A DNA stretch of 64,000 nucleotides from Paragorgia papillata (GCA_035771165.1 JAWNZC010000258.1:372001-436000), one strand, 5' to 3'. Positions 1 through 12,249 are shown, counted from the first letter of the stretch. Numbers and translations are program-made. The notes: generated from the sequence alone by a model not told the origin.

Positions 1-650
1 TGCCAAGCTTCAAAACAACGTCTTTGGTGGTACCGTGGGTTGGTAGTGATAATTTTTTAATTATCCCACGCAATCTCATGGTTGTTTTTCACACGTTCTC
101 CGACAAAGCAGAATTTTCCTTTTTTTGAAAAGAAAACCGCTTTTTGATACTCTTTTAAATTAAACGCGTGCCACACTGACAATGTATACTCCTGATTACA
201 GTCATTGCACGGAATGGAATAAATAGCATATTTTCTCGGTTCTTTCACAACACGATCCTTAGGTTTTGCTAAAATATGACCTAGCGTTAAGAAAGGTTTA
301 TGAGCAACTTTTACGTTGAAACTACCTAAGATTCTTTTAACTATTGGTTCCGTAGTTCCTTGAATGTACGGAACAATCGCAAAACCCATCATCGAATTTT
401 CATCCTCAGTGTTTTTGCGTGGTGGTGTAACTGGTTTTAAACAGTTTTTTAAGAAATCGTTAGGATAGATATTCGCCTTTAAAACGTCAAATACATCCTG
501 TTGCTCACTTTTCCTCGAATCAACACTAGATGGTATGTATAGTGGGCTCTCCGAAAACAAAGTTGTTGAAACGGACTTCTTATGGCATATAGGATGATGA
601 GAGTCAAATGGGAGGTACATTTCAGTGTGTGTGGGTTTTCGGTATACTTC
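1..650 (-). pseudogene. Penelope-like element (PLE) reverse transcriptase/GIY-YIG fragment, broken, runs off the left edge
   Basis: The minus strand from about 650 to the window edge encodes the C-terminal part of a Penelope-like retroelement protein. The late RT motif EVYRKPTHTEMYLPF is at about 648-600. A linker with GFAIVPYIQGTTEPI follows, then the start of a GIY-YIG endonuclease (YSIPCNDCNQEY, about 230-190). The GIY-YIG core is damaged: the residues expected between NQEY and LKEYQKAV are reduced and scrambled, which fits a short internal deletion near 150-190. A stop follows HEIAWDN at about 59, yet the same frame continues with family-like residues (KIITTNPRYHQRRCFEAWH) to base 1, so that stop looks like a late nonsense change. 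It lies head to head with a second copy starting at about 652. The family call is by recalled motif resemblance. The fragment is not functional. Confidence 0.75.
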
Positions 651-651
651 A

Positions 652-985
652 GGTATAAAACCAGTTACACCACCACCACGCACAAACACTGAGGATGAAA
701 ATTCGAGGATGGGTTTTGCGATTGTTCCGTACATCAGTCAAGGAATTACGGAACCAATTAAAAGAATCTTAGGTAGTTTCAACGTAAAAGTTGCTCAAAA
801 ACCTTTCTTAACGCTAGGCTTTTTTTTTTTTGCAAAATCTAAGGATTGGAATTGTGAAAGAACAAAAAAAAAGATGCTGTTTATTCCATTCCGTACAATA
901 TAATGACTGTAATCAGGAGTACATCTGCCAGACCAAACGTCAGTTTGGCACGCGTAAAAGAGCACCAAAATGCGGTTTGCTTTAG
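652..985 (+). pseudogene. Second PLE GIY-YIG fragment, inverted relative to the first
   Basis: Plus-strand copy of the segment that is on the minus strand at about 60-450. It reads KPVTPPPRTNTEDENS and GFAIVPYI, and after frameshifts reaches NDCNQEY, then a better preserved QTKRQFGTR (about 895-955). The T-run at 821-832 and the A-run near 864-872 are associated with frame breaks. The two copies share their 5' ends near 650, so this is a head-to-head inverted duplication and not one gene. The GIY-YIG core residues lost in the left copy survive here, so the copies decayed separately. Confidence 0.7.
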
Positions 986-2090
986 ATCAATAAATTAGAT
1001 TTTTCTACTATTTGAAAAATCTAAAAATAGTCGGAATACATCGGAATAAAATCGAAAAAATATCTCGCTGTTGTCATAAGCAGATTTTCAAACTTCTTAA
1101 AAGCTTATTGTTCTTGAACAAGACTTTGCCAACTTATACTTAGTTCATTACATACTTTAAGATAAAGCAAAGTTTTTGTTACATTGCATTCACCCTCAAA
1201 TAGATTATAATTTTACAATAACAATGTAAAACTTATCGTTACATTATTTTGTAATAGCTATGACTATAATTAACTGTTTATAAGTAAGAGTTACTCAATG
1301 ATCACGAGATGTAATAAAGGATTTATCATCACGATTGAAACTTATAGGCCACTAGGGGCTGACCATTTTATCTCATGAAATCATTTATCTATTCATGGAG
1401 AAAAATACTCATTAGTATGCAATAAACAGTAATAATTTATAAGTGTTATCCCAGTGTGATAAGTTGTTATCACACTCTTTTCCATTCAAAATATAGTGCG
1501 ATAACTATTTATCTCATTCTCACTGCATACATACTTATCGGTTAAATAAAGTATCGGTTGAAATGTGAGTGTATCATGAGATAACTATATAGTTAGTATC
1601 TACCAACTAAGTGGTCTATTACAAATTCGGCATTCTGATTGGCTGAGCTACTAGTGGTCTATTGGTGGTAGACTACAAGTAGTGTTACCCAATGAGAAAT
1701 CTTCTTATAACTGGAATATTCCTATCCTGAGCAATCAGAAGCCACGACATATTTACGCTGCAAGCAAAACATGGAAACTAGGCCAAACATGGCGGCCGGT
1801 AACTTTATATACGAGTGATGAAATCATGAAAACATTGGCCCGAAAGTAATGGAAAATTGTTTAGTCTGACATTTTCGAATGAGAACATTAATTCGCTTAT
1901 GCCTATGGAGTATATCTACACCAAATTTGAAGCAAAGTAATTACAATCTCGTTTTTTGTGAGCGATTGTTTATCATGTGCCATGGAAATACTCTACATTT
2001 TGAATGGGGAAACTTCCACAGAGGTTGCCTAAAAAACACTTCAGTCGCGCTGATAAATCCTTCATCACATTCGTGACCATTGATTAACCT
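986..2090. other. AT-rich stretch with no supported gene
   Basis: No reading frame here looks like a known protein or shows splice-consistent coding. There are short CCAAT-type motifs (for example gattggctgagc near 1635) but nothing else that indicates a promoter. Confidence 0.5.
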
Positions 2091-2097
2091 TTATTTT

Positions 2098-2161
2098 CCC
2101 AACCACGCATAAATCACGCATAAATTAGCCCGGGGCATTAACTTGATTTATGCGTGGTTGG
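2098..2161. repeat. Short perfect-arm hairpin (mini-MITE like)
   Basis: A 19-base arm beginning CCCAACCACGCATAAATC (2098-2116) is matched by its reverse complement at 2143-2161, with a 26-base loop holding a second partial copy of the same motif. It looks like a tiny fold-back insertion. No target duplication is clear. Confidence 0.6.
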
Positions 2162-2175
2162 GAGTAATTATTATA

Positions 2176-2220
2176 AATAAACAGCCGCGGTACATCAAAG
2201 AAAACCGAGGTGATCATGAA
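2176..2220. repeat. Dispersed repeat, partner at 46070-46112 in opposite orientation
   Basis: Bases 2188-2220 (starting CGGTACATCAAAGAAAACC) are an exact reverse complement of 46070-46102. Similarity extends about 12 bases further with mismatches. It is probably a fragment of one interspersed element. Confidence 0.6.
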
Positions 2221-2221
2221 C

Positions 2222-3605
2222 TAATTAATTTTATTAATAATCCTTGTAACTTACCAAAGTAAATAATGTCATGTGGAGAGGCGCTTCAATATTGGTCTCT
2301 AATACAAGTTTAACATCTTGATGGAGGATAAATACCGCATAATTTATACGACTTAAAGGAATCCAAAATGTTGCACCTAGGATATCCTTTACCGGACCTA
2401 TATTGCAAAAACAACAAAAATACATAAATACAATGGTTGTTTTACATGAATCTTACTTAAAGATATTATTTTTCTAAATTGATCATACGACAGTCACGGT
2501 TCCTCCCCCACCCACTTCTCTCACTCTTTCCCTCCACGTGTAACAGCTAATCTACGGAAGGTATTACATCACACCTAGCTACACCATCTGAATGAAAATT
2601 ATTTCTTAATTATAAATTTATCAAAAAATAAAACACAAATCCTAATCTTAAAACTAATCCTAGCCCCAACTCTAACCCTAAATTTAAAATTATCAAGTTT
2701 TGGTGATCCCGAAATTTAGTTAACGTGGTTTTGATCGATCTGATAAAGTACTTTCCATAGTCAACAGCAGGGAATTTAGTCTGCGCTGTTAAAAAATATC
2801 GCGGGCTCATCGTGTGTTATTGTCGTCTGTGGCGAAATTTTGAAAATGTGGAGAAGATATGACGACCAAGATATCTTCAAGATTTACTAACAATCTGTCG
2901 GTCAACCAGAGTTTTAAACTATGTTGTCCAATTAGTGGAGACAACTGACGTTCTTCTGATAGGTGAAAGAAGACATTTTAGCCAGGAAGGTGTATAATAT
3001 CGAAGATGAAGTGATGGTACGCAGAAGCCGCATTGGAGTCAAATTAGTAGCGAATGTTTGATCGACTATAAACTGAAAATTTGCCTTCTTCTCCAAACTT
3101 TAAATGCTGGTTTCATTTTATTCCATTACTGCTTTTGATATCTGAGAGGTATTTCGTAATGGGGAAATTATGGGTAAATTATGTATTTATTCCTTTCATC
3201 CGACGACTTGTTTACTAGTTAGTGCTGTCTTTAAAACGTACTCAGATTCTGTCTTATGTCGAGCAAAACCTCTTAACAGGCCACAATGTTGTGCTAAATG
3301 TATATATAATTCCGTTCATGCATAGAAAGATATAATCAGTTTTTTTGTCTCACTCAGATCTTATAACAATAGAGTTTGACATGCCTACGCTACTACCTCA
3401 ACCCGTTGTCACCAAATTTAACTATCGTACGATTCACCTTAATTTCTTTCTATTTCTTCACGTTGCGGGAGGCTGCTTCTGACTGTTTCCAGTGTCCCTT
3501 CACAAGCCGTTTTACAAACTATACACCTTTTTCTGGGGGAAATAAGAGTTGTGGGGAAAAATCACGTACTGGCCTATATATATAACGCATGGACTGCGGG
3601 TGCTG
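2222..3605. other. No gene seen
   Basis: Low-complexity AT-rich sequence. Open frames near 2234, 2610 and 3376 have no recognisable residues and no splice context, so I treat them as chance. Confidence 0.45.
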
Positions 3606-3609
3606 GCCA

Positions 3610-3674
3610 AAAATGTGGGGTTTGCTATAACCCGGGCGATGATCGAGGATGAGCATGAAATCGTTTTGGTCAGC
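3610..3674. repeat. Left member of a 65-bp inverted repeat pair
   Basis: The segment around GTTTGCTATAACCCGGGCG is repeated almost exactly on the opposite strand at 5445-5510. The spacing is 1.8 kb. The arms could be the ends of a fold-back element or two scattered repeat copies. Confidence 0.6.
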
Positions 3675-3679
3675 GGTCG

Positions 3680-5440
3680 TCAAGATCTGAGAATCTCGGC
3701 TCAGAACGCTAGCTATGTATCTATCGATTTTATATGGTATACTCTATAAACTTCTAATATCACGCCCCACCGGCCAATCTCGAGAATAAGATCCGATTCT
3801 CCCTATTATTATTAAATCTCAAACGAAAAAAATATCTTCGATATTAATAATTAGCCCTGCTGCAGTAGAAGCCAAATAATCGTATGAATATACACAGCCC
3901 GCAGGCTAATTAAAATATACACAAATTACCTATTTTAAAACGCACCCCCTCCCGAAAATTATCACTTCTGAATATAATCCCGGAAAAATGTTTTTAAAAA
4001 ATAAGTTTAAAGCTTATTATCAATGTTTTTCGAATTTTTTCTAATACTATGTCCGAATGTTTTGATTCCTTTTTGAGGCCTCTACTTTTCTTGCATCTGC
4101 TCATGGGCGGTCACATTGCGCAGAAGTGGACCTAAATTCTGACAAATTTTAATTTTGCAAGACTGACATTAATTTCCCAATTACTTTGCCGTTAGAGCTG
4201 TATCTCTTCCAACCTCTTACACCTATAAACCTCCGTGCCAAACGCTTTTCTTACGCAGAATGTCCAAGGGTGCCGGAAATCTGGGCAGGGCTTGGGGAGG
4301 GGGAAAGTGCCAGCGGCTGATATCTCCAAAAGTATTTACGCTATTGAAATAAAACTAGGTAGGCTTATAGAACAATCACAAACATTTAAGGGGGCATTTG
4401 CCCCCAGCCCCAGATTCTGACCAGCCCAAAAAAATGAGTGAATAAAAAAATTATGCAGTTTCTCTTTGAAAGTCCGAATTAGCCTGAGAAAATCACACGC
4501 TATCTCAGCCAAGGGCCCCCTTCTGCTTGAAAGCGGGAGGGGAGTGGCGCCTGAGGCAGCCTAAGTACAAACCTCCGATGATCCCATCAACCTACGCTTT
4601 CAGTTCAGGTGGGGGGAAAAAGTGTACGTGATCAAAAAATCATCTGAGCTTTTCATGATTTTTTTATTTTTCTTGATTTGCCCCTCGGAATTAATTAATT
4701 ACACTTTTTGGAGGAAAATCTCGAAGAATTTCTTAAATTAAAATTAATTTCAACAGAAAAGCAGTTAAATAGTCTCTAGAAAAATTAAGCTATTCTAGGT
4801 TTGTGTAAAATCTAACTATATAATATCAAAAAATTATTTTTTTAATGCACGTTTTTTGTGCAGAAAGTCATTCCAAGAAAAAACCTTTGAAATGTTCAAT
4901 AACGCACATGCATGCAAACATATGCAGTAATATTGGTTCCGTTTCACTCATAAATATGTTTTTCTCACGCTCCCAATATGTAAAAGCACTCTTTTATATA
5001 TTCCAGACAACAAATTTTTTTAATATATTTTTACTGAAAACACACCCAGTGGATCGATGACGTGTAATTGGCACGCGTCCCGTGCACGAAATTTGTTGTC
5101 GACCTTATTTTTTTTTTAATTTTATCATCTTTTTTTCCAGTTTGGGATAAAAAGATTTCTTTCGCGTGTTTGTAAATTTAAACTTTAAAAATATGGGTCA
5201 TAACTCATGACACTGTGAATATTGCGACAGACAATTAGAATTAAGCTTCAACGCCAATCTCCGGTTCACACAAAAGAAGGGCTTTCCCCCAGCACGAGAA
5301 TATTTTTTGACATCTGTTCTAGAAAACAGACTTAACAGTTGTTTTTTGAAGGACGAATTGGCTAGACGTGTCACACGAATCTTCATATAATCCAGTGTTC
5401 GAACACTTTACGGTTTCCGTTGATGTTATGTAGTTAATAT
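3680..5440. other. No gene seen between the 65-bp inverted repeats
   Basis: AT-rich. A short purine-rich, GC-richer patch at 4255-4320 and 4495-4620 stands out in base composition but has no protein likeness or RNA fold that I can defend. Confidence 0.4.
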
Positions 5441-5856
5441 GACTGCTGACCAAAATGATTTCATGCTCATCCTCGATCATCGCCCGGGTTATAGCAAACC
5501 CCCAAAAATGTGTTCTCATTTTCACTTTCAAAATGGTCGTGGCTAGATGGGATACTCGCAGTTGAGGTGACCGCGAGGTACTAGGTCCGAGTCAACTTCG
5601 GAACAATCATCGGGATTCGGATTTTTCTACTCGGATTTTTCAAAATGGCGGCCACAATTTCAATCCAAGGAGTGACAAAACTCAACGAAGACAATAGACA
5701 CCTCAATGAAGAACAAAGTAAGAATTTGTAAGAATAATAAGATTTAAGACTCTAAAGTTTTTATTTTATTAAGAATCGTGGTGCAAATTTAGTAAAATGC
5801 TTGTAGTAGTCTAGACGAATTTTTATGGCTCATAAAATGTTACAAATATATATATA

Positions 5857-5963
5857 CAGTGGCGTGGTGGCAGGGGGGGGGGGGCAAGACCCCCCAACTG
5901 GGGGTGCAGAAGGGGCACCAAAACCAATCTGCCCACCCCAGCCTGAAACTTGCCACCACGCCA

Positions 5964-5966
<3 letters not shown>
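5857..5966. mobile_element. hAT-like MITE, copy A (110 bp)
   Basis: Starts CAGTGGCGTGGTGGCA and ends with the reverse complement TGCCACCACGCCACTG. A poly-G and a poly-C/G patch lie inside. It is embedded in TATATA on both sides, so the target duplication cannot be told from the microsatellite. The CAGTGGCG terminus is typical of hAT non-autonomous elements (family knowledge). Confidence 0.65.
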
Positions 5967-6007
<41 letters not shown>

Positions 6008-6856
6008 TGTGTATAAAAAAAACAGGAACCCTTAGAAAATGAATTAGTATTCTTTTCAAACAACCTATTTTTTAAAATTTTTTTCTCACACACCGCTGGG
6101 AGCTGCTGCAGCCAATCGCCGCAAGCTTGACTTTTTTAATAAAAAAAACCATTGCTAGCTATTACAGTTTAATACTAGATAATGGGACAAAAACTCCCTT
6201 AAACTAGGTCTTTACAAAGTACACTAATCTGTCCGGTTTAAGACCTACAGACTAAATAAAACATATACATTACCAATATATATCATGACTAAATTAACAG
6301 GGCTGGGTGGGTGGGTGTTTACGTCAAGCTCTTGCGAATGCAACAACAAAATGTGTGGTTTAACCCGCACCACCCAATTATTAAACAGGCCCCCAGGGGT
6401 GTGTGAGAAAACATTTTCTGCTTCTTTCATTCCTCAGCCAGCAGAAAATAACACTTTTTAAATTTGCCCAGGGGCAGGTGCAACTACAAAAGGACACAAG
6501 GTCCCATACTAGATAACTAGTACACCTGCAGTAGTTTGAAAGCCCTAAACACTTCTCTGGAGCCACGGATGCGTAGAAAGCACGGTTTTATACACCTGGG
6601 AAATTAAGATATAAATTAATCAGCACATAAGTTAAACAAGAAGAGAAAAAGCTTTTAAATACTTTCACCATGCATACACTTCAAGTTGTCTTAATTTCCC
6701 GGCAGGTGTATTAGACCGTGTTTTTTATGCACCGTGGCTCAGAAGTGTTTAGGGCTTTCAAACTACTGCAATAGGTTGTTTGAAAAGAATACTAATAGGA
6801 TTTAATGGTAGAGACTTGGTATTTATGTCCTGTATTGTGATTAATTAATAAAGTCA

Positions 6857-6900
6857 TATATATATATATATATATATATAATTATATATATATATATACA
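6857..6900. repeat. (AT)n microsatellite
   Basis: Nearly pure AT dinucleotides. Related tracts flank the MITEs at 5967-6003, 7412-7435 and 7493-7546. Confidence 0.9.
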
Positions 6901-6906
6901 TACATA

Positions 6907-7412
6907 TAGTGGCGTGGTGGCAAGTTTCAGGCTGGGGTGGCCAGATTAGCTTTGGTGCCCCCCCCCCCCCAAAAAAAAAAAATATGAAAGAAAGACATTA
7001 CTGTATTTGATAAATGATCACATTTCAAATAACTGAAGTAGCAATAAAATATAATATTACAACAAACAACGGGAATATAATATTACAACAAACAATGGGT
7101 GCTCTCAAAGACCATGCCAATGCAAGCGGCGAAGTAGCGCCAAACCTCTAGGGGGGGGGGGATCCGAGAGTCTCTGATATGCCATTTCCTGCATTTTGGA
7201 GTGAGATTTTACAGAATTCTCAAGATTATAAAACTTCATAGAAAACACAAAAGATTACAGATATTTATATCCCCCCATTGAAGACCTAGCTATACAAAGA
7301 AATAGGTTTATTTTGTTCAGTTTTGGACTTTGGAGCCCTTGCTAGTTTCGGTGCCCCTTTTCGGGCAACCCCAGTTGGGGGGCCCTTGCCTCCCCCTGCC
7401 ACCACGCCACTG
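6907..7412. mobile_element. hAT-like MITE, copy B (about 506 bp, longer member)
   Basis: The left end reads AGTGGCGTGGTGGCAAG (first base changed) and the right end TGCCACCACGCCACTG. It shares the CAGGCTGGGGTGG subterminal sequence with copies A and C but has about 330 bp of extra interior. It may be the longer parent of the 110-bp copies. Confidence 0.55.
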
Positions 7413-7491
7413 TATATATATATATATGTGTATATATTATATATTATATTATATTATCTTTGTCAACATTTTATTTTATATGAGCGGGACA

Positions 7492-7546
<55 letters not shown>

Positions 7547-7549
<3 letters not shown>

Positions 7550-7656
7550 TGGCGTGGTGGCAAGTTTCAGGCTGGGGTGGGCAGATTGGTTTTGGTGCCC
7601 CTTCTGCACCCCCAGTTGGGGGGTCTTGCCCCCCCCCCCCCTGCCACCACGCCACT
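7547..7656. mobile_element. hAT-like MITE, copy C (110 bp)
   Basis: Inverted counterpart of copy A with the same ends and length, again sitting in (AT)n. It belongs to the right arm of the composite fold-back. Confidence 0.65.
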
Positions 7657-8097
7657 GTATATATATATTTGTAACATTTTATGAGCCATAAAAATTCGTC
7701 TAGACTACTACAAGCATTTTACTAAATTTGCACCACGATTCTTAATAAAATAAAAACTTTAGAGTCTTAAATCTTATTATTCTTACAAATTCTTACTTTG
7801 TTCTTCATTGAGGTGTCTATTGTCTTCGTTGAGTTTTGTCACTCCTTGGATTGAAATTGTGGCCGCCATTTTGAAAAATCCGAGTAGAAAAATCCGAATC
7901 CCGATGATTGTTCCGAAGTTGACTCGGACCTAGTACCTCGCGGTCACCTCAACTGCGAGTATCCCATCTAGCCACGACCTTTCAAAATAGCGGCATTTAT
8001 GGGTCCTTCTGCTAATGGTAGCGACAACTGACATCTACTTATCGCAGGAAAAAATAATATTTATGTAAATACAAAGTGATTTTCTTAGTTTATTACT

Positions 8098-8612
8098 AAC
8101 TCGTTCCTGTGCGAGGGCTTCCCCAGGGGTGAATAAAATCGTCTGGCGTTGGCCAGAATAAAATACTAAAGACCAATTCGGACATAAAAGAGTTAGAGAG
8201 ATAGTTTATAAATCTTTCCTGTCGGAGGGCTTCCTCAGAGGTGAATAAAATCGTCCGACGTCAGCCAGAATAAAATACTAAAGACCAATTCGGACAGGAA
8301 ACCGTCAAACCGGGCTGACTCGTGTCACGAAATTCTTTCCTCGGGCACAAAAAAAGATTTTAATCAACGTTAGGATTAATTTACATCTAAACGAAACCAA
8401 TTCTTCTTTGTACATTTAGTTTATGCTAGTTTCAAAACCACAGTAAGATGGTAATCAATCGGCGCGTGAGCCCAGTTAACCGGGCTAGCCCGGCGCATGT
8501 AAACAGGCCATAGTTTATAAATCGTTCCTGTCCAAGGACTTCCCCATGCAGAGGTGAATAAAATCGTCTGGCGTTAGCCAGAATAAGACCAATTCGGACA
8601 GGAAAGAGTTAA
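8098..8612. repeat. Three copies of a ~93-bp repeat with inverted ends
   Basis: Copies at about 8098-8193, 8212-8304 and 8520-8612 share AGGTGAATAAAATCGTC and GACCAATTCGGACA. Each unit begins TTCCTGTCCGA-like and ends TTCGGACAGGAAAGAGTT, so the ends are inverted repeats of each other. Spacing is uneven (113 and about 310 bp), so this is a small cluster of short elements, not a strict tandem array. Confidence 0.65.
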
Positions 8613-8614
8613 TG

Positions 8615-9754
8615 CATACACGGTTGGTCATTGTTAATTTCTTGTGGAACGACCCAAGAGGCTGCTGGATTATTTGTCTGACCAAATAGGAATATCAGTA
8701 GAACATGATCTCGAGTTTGTGTATTGATTTCAAAATTGATTTTGGTGGTTTTTCCATGTATATTAAAGTTATGTTTGTTGCTGAGCGGCCTGGGACGTTT
8801 TCGTGATAAGAGTCGTATTGTAGTTCTGAACTACAATAATAATAATATTCCTGGACAATTACTGTTATAGCTTTCTAGCAGTCTGAATTAAAGACGTACG
8901 GCACGAACACTTGGCAATAAAATAAACAAGACTGTCAATACATATAATGGTCATGGAAATCTACAAACATTTCGTTTTATGAAGTCGCCAGCTCTATAAA
9001 GAATCGCTGAAGATCACGAGAAAATCGTAAAGAAGCGAGGCGTACCGAGTGGTGAAGTACATTCAGATAGCGTGAAGTGCGCATGGGCCCAGAGTGCTCA
9101 AACTTCCACAAGGGTAGTGAGCGTTGCATATAAAGCGATATAAAGACCTCGGAAGAACAAAGAAAACCGACTCGATAATAAATTAAGAGCTGACAAACCT
9201 TCGACGTAAGGTTTAATCTCTTTGATTTAGTATTAGTCCCACATTTTATATTCTAAGTGACGTGCCATAAATAGCCGTTCTGATCATCTTTTGTTTTTCA
9301 ACAAATGTCATATAATTTATAAGTAATGTATCGGGGTATACAGACACGAGGCGAAGCCGAGTTCATTGGCGTAGTAATTTTTCTAAAAAAAAACGTTGTC
9401 TAAGACGAGAAAATCAAAGCTAAAGTTTATGTAAATCAAGAGGAATCTATATCACATATATAGACCCTCATTAAACACCGATTTTCTTTGTGTTTTCCTC
9501 ATGAATTATTAATGAGTTTTATAAATAAATATACAGTACGTTGTTTGTTTATTTGCATTTAACTTTTGAATTCATTTGTTTTGTTTTTCTTTGTTTGGTT
9601 TTATTTTTCTTCGCTTTATTATTGTTGTAGTATATGGCTTAGCTGTTAAAATAAAATTAAAAAAATTAAATAAAATAATTTAAAAAGATTCTGCGCCTGT
9701 TACATTTAATCGAAAATCTTCCAACATCGCAAGCCTCTTACGCTCAAGTGAACG
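8615..9754. other. No gene seen
   Basis: AT-rich and without recognisable coding. It could contain the missing 3' end of the NRF-6-like gene in principle, but I could not find a convincing exon. Confidence 0.4.
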
Positions 9755-9935
<181 letters not shown>

Positions 9936-10004
9936 GAAACTTTATTGAAATACTTTATATATATATATACAATTATAAATCTCACTAATTAAGGTAATGT
10001 ATCT

Positions 10005-11513
10005 TCAAATGTCCATTAAGTCTGGATTTGTCCAAGCCTTGTTTCTACAACAAAATATATAGTATGTTTTTCTAATGGCGATAGACATTATTTTCTTAAT
10101 ACAAAAATTTTGGTGATTTTTATCAAGACCTAGATCGTTTAACATCTCCAAAAAGGTACGACATTCTTTTGAGAAAACACCTAAGGAACTGATTGATAAA
10201 TTTACAAATTTGACAGTTTTAAAATGTTCCTTTCGCTGTGTAATTACATCCCTGTATCTTGCTCTTTTGCGATCAACGTTAGTTTGGAGATTAGATTCGT
10301 ATCCGACGGAGAGTTCAAGGATATAGAGACAATCAGTGGAAATGGAAAGAAGCACATCTGGGCGATACGTTTCACCAGTTATTATTGATGGGATCTTATA
10401 TCCAGGAATATCAAGGAAGAGATTAGAGTTGTTGACAGGTTGTAGCGTTTTGGCAATAAAGTTGAGAACAGAGTCATGTCTCCATGTAAATCGTGGAAGG
10501 TACGATTGGCATCCAGCAACTACATGTAGGAGGGTTTCAGGGTTTAAGCAGAAGGAGCAATCAGAGTTCGACATTATTCCCCATTTAGTAAGGTTTTTGC
10601 GGGTGGGAAGAGAGTTATTGATGTAACGGTTGGTAAAGTTATAAATGTTCTTTGGTAAGTTTGATTGAGATTTAGACCATATGCTGTTTAGTTTCGACAG
10701 TGAGAACTTGATGACGTTAGAGAAGAAGGTGCCTTGGAGAACCAGATGTTTCTGAAGTTTGTTCTCTTGTCCGGAGTTGAAACTTTTAAGAACTTCCTTT
10801 GTCGAGGTGTAAATGTCATATTGAATGTTTGTATGGTCACATGTTGATTTCCAGAGATCTTTTATGGAATCATTTGGAGAGTTTCTTAAGGCGTTACGAA
10901 GAACTGTTTGGCACTGAGTAAACTTGATAGATGGAGGGTAGATATTTAGACCAAACTTGTTACTGGTAAGGTATACATTACTTAAAGTTCCTGATACAGG
11001 TATTTCAAGCCAATTACGTATGTATTTGTTAACTTTTGAATCCATGTTTTCAGAGACCCAGGTTTTTGATAAGGTAGCAACAGTGAAATGCCAGGAGAAT
11101 TTGGATAAGACGTAACGACTATAAAGTAGAAGTTTGTTTTTCGGGTGTAGAGGTTTAAGATCAATTTTAGACATAACATCTTCAAGGAGAGTGATTAGCT
11201 CTTGTTTGTGCTCTTTGTTGGACATACTGAAGTCAAAGTATTTTCCTAAGTATCGGAACGAGTCTCCAATTTTAGTGGCAGGTATCAATTTATTGTTAAT
11301 CAGAAGTTTTGGTAAATATTGAATTGATTTTGTTAGACTTTTCTTAATACCAAATGTACTACACTTATCAACTCTAACAATCATGTTGGACCATTGACAC
11401 CAAATCGAGAAACGATTTAAAAGATGTTGATTTTCTGAATCTTGACCATTTATTACCGCAGCATCATCAGCAAACTGGAACCAATGGATTGGGTTTAAAA
11501 CTTTTGTTTGTGA
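10005..11513 (-). pseudogene. LINE copy 1, C-terminal half: RT FADD motif, thumb, CCHC knuckle, restriction-like endonuclease
   Basis: The frame runs from WFQFADDAAV (about 11482-11453, the catalytic YADD-type motif as FADD) through a 459-codon open frame. It contains CSFCLNPETLLHVVAGC, a CX2CX8HX4C zinc knuckle, then RPDVLLSIS and LYILELSVGYE, which match the PD...E/D...K pattern of R2-type endonucleases, and ends at NPDLMDI just before the 3' UTR. This half is intact and 3' complete. Its N-terminal continuation is damaged at 11514-11580. Confidence 0.8.
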
Positions 11514-11570
11514 CGACTAAGACAGTCTATACTGTCTATACAGACGACTATATAGACGACTAAGACAGTC
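11514..11570. repeat. Micro-duplication scar inside the LINE RT
   Basis: GACGACTA and CGACTAAGACAGTCT are repeated with partial inversion (CTATACTGTCTATACAG). This looks like template-switch repair that replaced part of the RT palm. Confidence 0.6.
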
Positions 11571-12249
11571 TCCTTGAAGCACTCCGCGGCCAACAGTTAT
11601 GAATGGAGTAGAGAATTCTGATGTTATAATTGCAGTATTGAAGTCAGTATACAAGCTCTTTATAGTTTCACTGATGTGATTGGGAATGTGATGATAATCG
11701 AGGACAGATTGAATCAGGTTATGATGGACTTCACCAAAGGCATTTTTGAGGTCAAGTAGGGTGATGACAAGAGAACGTTGTTTTATTCTCGCTTGGTTGA
11801 TAATATTTGTCATTTGAGCAGTGTGTTCCAAAGTGCCAGCCAGATTAGGTGTGAAGCCTTTTTGAATCTTATGTTCAATAAAGTTATTAGCCGTTAGGAA
11901 GGAGAACATAGCATTGCGGAGACATGAAGTAGACACTTTTAATGGTATGGTTTCTAGAGTAATAGGGCGGAAATTGGATGGGTCATTTGTGTTGCCTTTT
12001 TTATGGATAAGTATAGAACATGCTATTTTCCATTCAGAGGGTACAGATTTAGAAGACCATACGCTAAGTATTATTTCGGTTAGATAAGTGCGTAAAAATG
12101 GACATCGTTTAAAGCAAATAATTGAAAGTTGATCAAGGGGACAAGGAGAACCAGACGCTTTCATCCTGCGAATAATATTTGTAATTTGACGATAGGTTGG
12201 GGGTTCAAGGTCAAAATTGACGACAGGATCAGGTAGCTTTGGAATCCAG
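11517..12249 (-). pseudogene. LINE copy 1, RT fingers/palm segment
   Basis: Encodes the front of the RT: ASGSPCPLDQLS, PSEWKIACSILIHKKG, NFRPITLE, LLDLKNAFGEVHH (first catalytic Asp region) and GRGVLQGDCLS. Directly after GDCLS the frame falls into a scrambled stretch where CGACTAAGACAGTCT occurs twice about 39 bp apart (11514-11570). About 20-25 residues usually found between GDCLS and FADD are missing. The upstream end at 12249 abuts the foldback insertion and continues at 16715. Confidence 0.75.

Larger units (their letters stand above)
5534..7979. repeat. Composite fold-back: about 440-bp inverted arms around nested MITEs
   Basis: Bases 5534-5975 and 7540-7979 are near-perfect reverse complements. 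Each arm has a unique outer 320 bp and a hAT-like MITE at its inner end. Within the 1.56-kb loop are a further MITE (6907-7412), an imperfect inverted pair 6521-6610 / 6690-6768, and another pair 6044-6070 / 6770-6796. No gene is present. The long I/Y/N-rich open frames here are (AT)n translations. Confidence 0.75.

Noticed and set aside
4255..4620. GC-richer patch as a possible gene or ncRNA
   Set aside because: No coding likeness, no clear fold and no conserved motif seen.
7323..7691. 100+ codon frames over 5823-6093 and 7323-7691
   Set aside because: Produced by (AT)n and the hAT-like MITE; they occur in mirrored form in both arms.
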